The notes beneath the pieces were generated by a model. It did not search any database. It was not told where the DNA came from and was given only the letters and a program-made list of their open reading frames with translations. Positions 7,652 to 10,897 of a DNA stretch of 10,897 bases are shown here, piece by piece. The first letter of the stretch is position 1; each line of letters starts with the position of its first letter. A program made the position numbers and the translations under genes. Source of the stretch: Pseudomonadota bacterium (GTDB lineage Bacteria > Pseudomonadota > Gammaproteobacteria > Xanthomonadales > Rhodanobacteraceae); NCBI GenBank assembly GCA_018241165.1, contig JAFEEK010000031.1, forward strand, positions 1 through 10,897. Reading direction: 5' to 3'.

Positions 7652-7849
7652 CTATTTTTTCGGCAGCCGCGGCGCGGCAGCGCTACGCTTGCCGGCGATT
7701 TCGACCATGGTCTCGATGCGGATCAGGCGGCGGTCGAGGTCGGTCATGAGTTGGGTCAGCGTATCCACGTTGCGGGCGAGGCGATCCATGTCGCCGCGCA
7801 TCTGCAGCACGTCCTTGAGGGCGGAAATGGCGTCTGCGAGTACGCCCAT
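7652..7849 (-). CDS. Small coiled-coil protein of unknown function
   Basis: Protein of 65 residues, cytoplasmic by composition (no signal peptide or membrane segment). It is predicted mostly helical with heptad-like spacing from about residue 4 to 53, including LARNVDTLTQLMTDLDRRL and IRIETMVEI. The C-terminal dozen residues are basic and flexible (GKRSAAAPRLPKK). The 'DxRLxRIETMxEI' ending resembles short conserved proteobacterial hypothetical proteins, but I cannot name a family. Its ATG overlaps the stop of the preceding ribbon-helix-helix gene (TGATG), and the pyrD GTG follows 6 nt after its TAG, so it is co-translated with both. A partner role for the upstream protein is plausible because both carry coiled-coil segments. 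That is inference. Confidence 0.75.
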   Translation of the reverse strand: MGVLADAISALKDVLQMRGDMDRLARNVDTLTQLMTDLDRRLIRIETMVEIAGKRSAAAPRLPKK

Positions 7850-8169
7850 CAGCGTCTCCGGCGTCTGGCGGCGCCGTAGCGCGCGGCCTCTTCGGCGACC
7901 TTGTGGTGGACATGGCCGCCGAGCGCCGCGATGGTGCGTTCGGCGGCGGCATTGGCATCGCGCAGGCTCTTGCGCATGGCGGGAATGGCGCCGCGCAGTT
8001 CGGCGGTCAGTGCGGCAAGTTCGCGGGTTTCGTCGATGGAACTGGCGCCATAGGCTTGCACGGCCTGGCGCACCAGTTCGCTGGCGGTCACGCCGCGACC
8101 CTCGGCCAGGTCCTGCAGTTGGCGTTTGTCGGCGGGTGAAATCAGCAAAGTTACGCGATCGGTTTTCAT
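7849..8169 (-). CDS. Ribbon-helix-helix DNA-binding protein with helical C-terminal extension
   Basis: Protein of 106 residues. Residues 1-42 fit the ribbon-helix-helix (CopG/Arc-like) fold: a short strand DRVTLLIS (4-11), helix A around ADKRQLQDLAEGRG (13-26) and helix B TASELVRQAVQAY (28-40). Such proteins bind palindromic DNA as dimers and often repress their own gene. Residues 46-97 are a charged, probably coiled-coil helix, and the chain ends in five arginines. The ATG at 8169 is chosen because GGAGGG lies 4 nt upstream; an in-frame GTG at 8181 would place that site inside the gene. It is the first gene of the probable operon with the small coiled-coil gene, pyrD, murB and the M16 peptidase. 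A perfect inverted repeat stands just upstream. Its partner and target are not known; it could also be an antitoxin-like protein, but the neighbour does not look like a known toxin. Confidence 0.82.
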   Translation of the reverse strand: MKTDRVTLLISPADKRQLQDLAEGRGVTASELVRQAVQAYGASSIDETRELAALTAELRGAIPAMRKSLRDANAAAERTIAALGGHVHHKVAEEAARYGAARRRRR

Positions 8170-8173
8170 GCGA

Positions 8174-8179
8174 CCCTCC
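8174..8179 (-). promoter_or_regulatory. Ribosome binding site deciding the ribbon-helix-helix start
   Basis: GGAGGG on the minus strand, 4 nt before the ATG at 8169. It overlaps the alternative GTG start at 8181, which argues for the ATG. Confidence 0.75.
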
Positions 8180-8182
8180 ACG

Positions 8183-8211
8183 ACATGTGCATTACCATAT
8201 CATGCACATGT
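8183..8211. promoter_or_regulatory. Perfect 10+10-bp inverted repeat, probable operator
   Basis: Arms acatgtgcat (8183-8192) and atgcacatgt (8202-8211) are exact reverse complements separated by 9 bp. The centres of the arms are 19 bp apart, close to two helical turns, which suits two dimers on one face of DNA. The repeat covers the putative -10 box of the operon and ends 13 bp before the ribbon-helix-helix ATG, so binding there would block transcription. Autoregulation by that protein is inferred from position and fold. Confidence 0.6.
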
Positions 8212-8223
8212 TCGGCGAGGCAA
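8194..8223 (-). promoter_or_regulatory. Candidate promoter of the pyrD-murB operon
   Basis: On the minus strand TTGCCT (8218-8223) and TATGGT (8194-8199) are 18 bp apart, each matching four of six sigma-70 consensus bases. The start would be near 8187, giving a leader of about 18 nt that carries the ribosome binding site. The -10 lies within the inverted repeat. It is weak on its own; position and overlap with the operator support it. Confidence 0.4.
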
Positions 8224-8232
8224 GGCGCGCGG

Positions 8233-9768
8233 TCAAAACTCGAACTTGATGCCCTGCGCCAGCGGCAGCGCGTCGGAGTAGTTGATCGTGTTGGTCTGGC
8301 GGCGCATGTAGGCTTTCCACGCGTCGGAGCCCGATTCGCGCCCACCGCCGGTTTCCTTCTCGCCGCCGAACGCGCCGCCGATTTCCGCGCCGGATGTGCC
8401 GATGTTGACGTTGGCGATGCCGCAATCCGAGCCCGCGCTGGAAAGAAACGCCTCGGCCGCCTTCACGTTTTGGGTGAAGATCGCCGACGACAGGCCCTGC
8501 GGTACGCCGTTGTGCGCGTGGATCGCCTCGTCGATGTTCTTGAACGGCATCACGTACAGGATCGGTGCGAAGGTTTCGGTCTGCACGACATCGTCCGAAT
8601 TCTTCAATCCGGCGATGATCGTCGGCAGCACGAAGTTTCCGGGTTTGTCGGTAAGCGCCTTGCCGCCGGTGAGCACCTTGCCGCCGGATGCCTTTGCCTT
8701 GTCGATGGCCGTGGTGTAGCGATTGACCGCATCCGGACTGTTGAGCGGGCCCATCAGCGTGGTCGCCAGCGTCGGATCGCCGATTTTCTTCTCGACCTGC
8801 TGATACGCGCCAATCAGGGTGTTCACCACGTTGTCGTAGATCGACTCGTGCACGAACAGGCGGCGCGTGGTCGTGCAGCGCTGGCCGGCGGTGCCGACCG
8901 CGCCGAACACGATGGCGGGAATGGCGAGTTTCAGATCCGCGGTCTGATCGACGATGATCGCGTTGTTGCCGCCGAGTTCGAGCAACGAACGGCCCATGCG
9001 CTTGGCCACGCGCTCGCCGACATGACGGCCGACCGCGGTGGAACCGGTAAAGCTGATCAGCGCGATGCGATGATCGTCCACGAATTTCGCCGCCAGTTCG
9101 TTGCCGGCATCATTGAACAGGAAGAACAGATCCGGGAAGCCGCCGGCCTTGAGCGCGGCATTGCAGATTTTCAGCGCGGCGATCGCCGACAGCGGTGTTT
9201 TCGGCGACGGCTTCCAGATGCAGATGTCGCCGCAGGCCGCGGCGACGAACGCATTCCAGGCCCACACCGCGACCGGAAAATTGAACGCACTGATGATGCC
9301 GACGAGACCGAGCGGATGATACTGGTCGTACATGCGATGGCCGGGGCGCTCCGAGTGCATGGTCGAGCCGTACATCATGCGCGACTGGCCGAGCGCGAAG
9401 TCGGCGATGTCGATCATCTCCTGCACTTCGCCGTCGCCTTCGGGCTTGATCTTGCCCATTTCCAGCGCGACCAGCGAACCGAGCGCATCTTTGTGTTTGC
9501 GCAACGCCTCGCCGCACAGGCGCACGGCTTCGCCACGCTTGGGCGCAGGCACCGAACGCCAGTGCTTGAACGCTTCCTGCGCGCGCTTGACGATGGTTTC
9601 GTAATCCGCAGCGGAGCTGGCATGCACACGGCCGATGACGGCGTGCGTGCTCGGATTGACCACGTCGATCGTGCCGGCATTCGTGGTTTTCGACCACTCG
9701 CCGTTGCCGAGGTACGTGCCGGATTCGGTCTCGGCAAGGCCGAGCGCGGAAAGGATGGATTGGGACAT
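8233..9768 (-). CDS. amaB: ALDH7-family aminoadipate-semialdehyde / piperideine-6-carboxylate dehydrogenase
   Basis: NAD-dependent aldehyde dehydrogenase of 511 residues, cytoplasmic. It closely resembles antiquitin (ALDH7A1) and bacterial AmaB, which oxidise alpha-aminoadipate semialdehyde (in equilibrium with piperideine-6-carboxylate) to alpha-aminoadipate in lysine breakdown. Family-specific blocks are [20 protein letters not shown] (139-158) and the C-terminal [20 protein letters not shown]. Catalytic residues are present: Asn163 in AFNFP, Lys186 in IWKPSP, the GSTAVG turn at 242-247, general base Glu264 in LELGG, and nucleophile Cys298 in [12 protein letters not shown]. The ATG at 9768 is chosen because GGAG lies 5 nt upstream; an in-frame TTG at 9801 would add 11 unlike residues. 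No other lysine-degradation gene is visible here, so the substrate rests on family similarity; a broader aldehyde specificity is possible. Confidence 0.9.
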   Translation of the reverse strand: MSQSILSALGLAETESGTYLGNGEWSKTTNAGTIDVVNPSTHAVIGRVHASSAADYETIVKRAQEAFKHWRSVPAPKRGEAVRLCGEALRKHKDALGSLVALEMGKIKPEGDGEVQEMIDIADFALGQSRMMYGSTMHSERPGHRMYDQYHPLGLVGIISAFNFPVAVWAWNAFVAAACGDICIWKPSPKTPLSAIAALKICNAALKAGGFPDLFFLFNDAGNELAAKFVDDHRIALISFTGSTAVGRHVGERVAKRMGRSLLELGGNNAIIVDQTADLKLAIPAIVFGAVGTAGQRCTTTRRLFVHESIYDNVVNTLIGAYQQVEKKIGDPTLATTLMGPLNSPDAVNRYTTAIDKAKASGGKVLTGGKALTDKPGNFVLPTIIAGLKNSDDVVQTETFAPILYVMPFKNIDEAIHAHNGVPQGLSSAIFTQNVKAAEAFLSSAGSDCGIANVNIGTSGAEIGGAFGGEKETGGGRESGSDAWKAYMRRQTNTINYSDALPLAQGIKFEF

Positions 9769-9773
9769 GACGG

Positions 9774-9777
9774 CTCC
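9774..9777 (-). promoter_or_regulatory. Ribosome binding site of the amaB-like gene
   Basis: GGAG on the minus strand, 5 nt before the ATG at 9768; supports this start over the upstream TTG at 9801. A small hairpin (TCGGCG-CAA-CGCCGA on the minus strand, 9781-9795) stands directly upstream of it. Confidence 0.65.
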
Positions 9778-9815
9778 AGGTCGGCGTTGCGCCGAAGGCA
9801 ATGAATTGACCGCCT

Positions 9816-9824
9816 ATTGTACCA
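9816..9824 (-). promoter_or_regulatory. Extended -10 promoter of the amaB-like gene
   Basis: On the minus strand TGG-TACAAT: a five-of-six -10 box (9816-9821) preceded by the TG of an extended -10 (9823-9824). The best -35 candidate is poor (TTCGAG, 19 bp away), which is usual for extended -10 promoters. Expected start is near 9809, giving a leader of about 41 nt. Confidence 0.5.
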
Positions 9825-9894
9825 GCGGCAGCGCGTTCGCCTCGAATCCGGCCGCTGGCGTCAACCATTCGTGCCAGGGCGCGTTGAAATCGCC

Positions 9895-10812
9895 ATGAAC
9901 ACGATCCGGAATGTGCTGCTTTTCGCCTGCCTTGCGTTCGCCGCCGGCGCTGCGGGGCAGTCCTTGGGGAATTTGCGCGCCACCGGCAGTGCGCGGGCAG
10001 GGCGCAGCGTGGATGCGACACGATTGCCGCCGGGAACCGCGGTGCTGCACGACCAGCACTATGGTACGGGCGAAAATCAGGCGTTTGATGTTTACGCGCC
10101 GTCCGGAGCGCACGCTGCGCCGGTCATTTTCATGGTCCACGGTGGCGGCTGGAAGCGCGGCGACAAGACCGCACGCGGTGTCGTCGAAAACAAGGTTTCG
10201 CACTGGTTGCCGAAAGGATTCGTGTTCGTGTCGGTCGATTATCCGATGCTGCCGGACGCCACGCCGCTGCAGCAGGCCACTTTTGTCGGCAAGGCGTTGG
10301 CCGTGGCGCAGCGCGACGCACCCAAGTGGGGCGGAGATCCGCATGCGTTCGTATTGATGGGACATTCGGCTGGCGCGCATCTGGTGTCGCTGATTTCGGC
10401 CGAACCGACGCTGGCGACCTCGCAGGGCGCCTTGCCGTGGCTCGGCACGGTGGCGCTGGACAGCGCGGCATTCAATGTCACGACGATCATGCAGTCGCGC
10501 CATCTAGGCCTGTACGACGACGCATTCGGCAACGATCCGGCAGCGTGGTCTGCAGCTTCGCCAATCACGCAATTGCATGGGCAAATCGCTCCGTTTCTCG
10601 CGGTGTGCTCGTCGCGGCGCGCGGATTCGTGCGCGCAGGCGCGGGCGTTTGTCGCGAAGGCGCAAGGATTCGGCAGTCGTGCGCAGGTATTGCCCGAGGA
10701 CATGCGCCATGGCGAGATCAACAAAATGCTGGGTGAGGCGGGCGATTACACAGCAGCCGTAGATGCGTTCCTGGCAAGCCTCGCTCCGGCATTGGCGACG
10801 CGCCTGCATTGA
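9895..10812 (+). CDS. Exported alpha/beta hydrolase (esterase/lipase-like)
   Basis: Predicted serine hydrolase of 305 residues, exported to the periplasm. Residues 1-21 form a signal peptide (MNTIRNVLLFACLAFAAGAA, cleavage near AAG). The oxyanion-hole motif HGGGW is at 82-86 (MVHGGGWKRGD) and the nucleophile elbow GHSAG at 156-160 with Ser158. The likely acid and base are Asp244 (RRADSC) and His272 (DMRHGEIN). The HGGGW motif places it with the carboxylesterase / hormone-sensitive-lipase-like branch (alpha/beta hydrolase fold 3). Two cysteines flank Asp244 (238 and 246) and could form a disulfide in the periplasm. The ATG at 9895 is chosen because the signal peptide begins there; an upstream TTG at 9817 would add 26 polar residues. 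The Shine-Dalgarno is weak and I find no clear promoter. The stop lies 2 nt from a convergent tRNA gene. The substrate is unknown. Confidence 0.88.
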   Translation: MNTIRNVLLFACLAFAAGAAGQSLGNLRATGSARAGRSVDATRLPPGTAVLHDQHYGTGENQAFDVYAPSGAHAAPVIFMVHGGGWKRGDKTARGVVENKVSHWLPKGFVFVSVDYPMLPDATPLQQATFVGKALAVAQRDAPKWGGDPHAFVLMGHSAGAHLVSLISAEPTLATSQGALPWLGTVALDSAAFNVTTIMQSRHLGLYDDAFGNDPAAWSAASPITQLHGQIAPFLAVCSSRRADSCAQARAFVAKAQGFGSRAQVLPEDMRHGEINKMLGEAGDYTAAVDAFLASLAPALATRLH

Positions 10813-10814
10813 CG

Positions 10815-10891
10815 TGGCGACCCCGGCCCGATTCGAACGGGCGACCTCGCCCTTAGGAGGGGCGCGCTCTATCCAGCTGAGCTACGGGGTC
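10815..10891 (-). tRNA. tRNA-Arg (anticodon CCT)
   Basis: On the minus strand the acceptor GACCCCG pairs perfectly with CGGGGTC, followed by discriminator G and an encoded CCA (10815-10817). The D-arm contains AGCTCAGCTGGATAGAGC. The anticodon stem is CGCCC/GGGCG around the loop CTCCTAA, giving anticodon CCT, which reads the Arg codon AGG. The T-arm has CGGGC-type pairing around TTCGAAT. All parts are intact and total length with CCA is 77 nt. AGG is a rare codon in GC-rich genomes of this kind, and tRNA-Arg(CCT) genes are known integration sites for mobile elements; no attachment-site duplicate is visible inside this window. Confidence 0.97.
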
Positions 10892-10897
10892 GGCTTC

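Noticed and set aside
8185..9804. A 539-codon open frame on the plus strand, antisense to the aldehyde dehydrogenase.
   Set aside because: It is the mirror of a highly conserved ALDH7 gene; the translation is rich in Arg, His, Asp and Val with no domain motif, typical of antisense frames in GC-rich DNA.
9806..9811. TTGACC on the plus strand as a -35 box for the hydrolase gene.
   Set aside because: No -10-like hexamer at the right distance (9829-9834 is GC-rich), so no promoter is claimed.
9814..10503. A minus-strand open frame ending in a plausible-looking FNAPWHEWLTPAAGFEANALPLVQ.
   Set aside because: Most of it is antisense to the hydrolase with its intact catalytic motifs, and the tail overlaps the amaB promoter region; no domain can be named.
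1..10897. Search for CRISPR arrays, insertion sequences, phage genes or biosynthetic clusters.
   Set aside because: No regularly spaced repeats, transposase or integrase motifs, or cluster-type enzymes were seen; the only accessory module is the toxin-antitoxin pair.

Overview
The window is GC-rich, densely packed bacterial chromosome, most likely from a gammaproteobacterium of the Lysobacterales (Xanthomonadales), perhaps the Rhodanobacteraceae (Dokdonella/Rudaea-like). This assignment rests on codon and base composition, a type I MurB next to a class 2 PyrD, the abundance of 7TM-GGDEF and choice-of-anchor Q proteins, and a secreted-protein C-terminus (IFSNGFE) that I recall from that group. 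It is inference, not a database result.

Left part, plus strand (1-2807). The window opens inside a membrane diguanylate cyclase (7TMR-DISM plus GGDEF, 5' end outside the window). It runs directly, without an intergenic region, into the C-terminal part of a secreted beta-helix (choice-of-anchor Q) protein that has no signal peptide or ribosome binding site. This looks like a deletion or rearrangement junction. Next comes a compact type II toxin-antitoxin pair (Phd/YefM-like antitoxin, PIN-domain toxin) with its own promoter placed so close to the ATG that the transcript may be leaderless.

Middle part, minus strand (2827-8211). Reading from right to left, five tightly spaced genes form a probable operon: a ribbon-helix-helix protein, a 65-residue coiled-coil protein, pyrD (dihydroorotate dehydrogenase, pyrimidine synthesis), murB (UDP-N-acetylenolpyruvoylglucosamine reductase, peptidoglycan precursor synthesis) and a large exported M16 zinc peptidase. 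The first four are joined by start/stop overlaps or a 6-nt gap; the peptidase follows murB after 44 nt. A perfect 10+10-bp inverted repeat covers the putative promoter just in front of the ribbon-helix-helix gene and is a good candidate for its own operator.

Right part (8233-10897). A minus-strand ALDH7-family dehydrogenase (amaB-like, lysine catabolism) has a recognisable extended -10 promoter in a 126-bp divergent intergenic region. On the other side a plus-strand gene encodes an exported alpha/beta hydrolase whose stop codon lies 2 nt from the 3' CCA end of a convergent tRNA-Arg(CCT).

Apart from the toxin-antitoxin pair and the truncated beta-helix gene, this is mainly housekeeping chromosome. 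I see no CRISPR array, insertion sequence, prophage or biosynthetic cluster. The points most worth checking are the gene junction near 1307-1381, the ribbon-helix-helix operator, and the possibly leaderless antitoxin.
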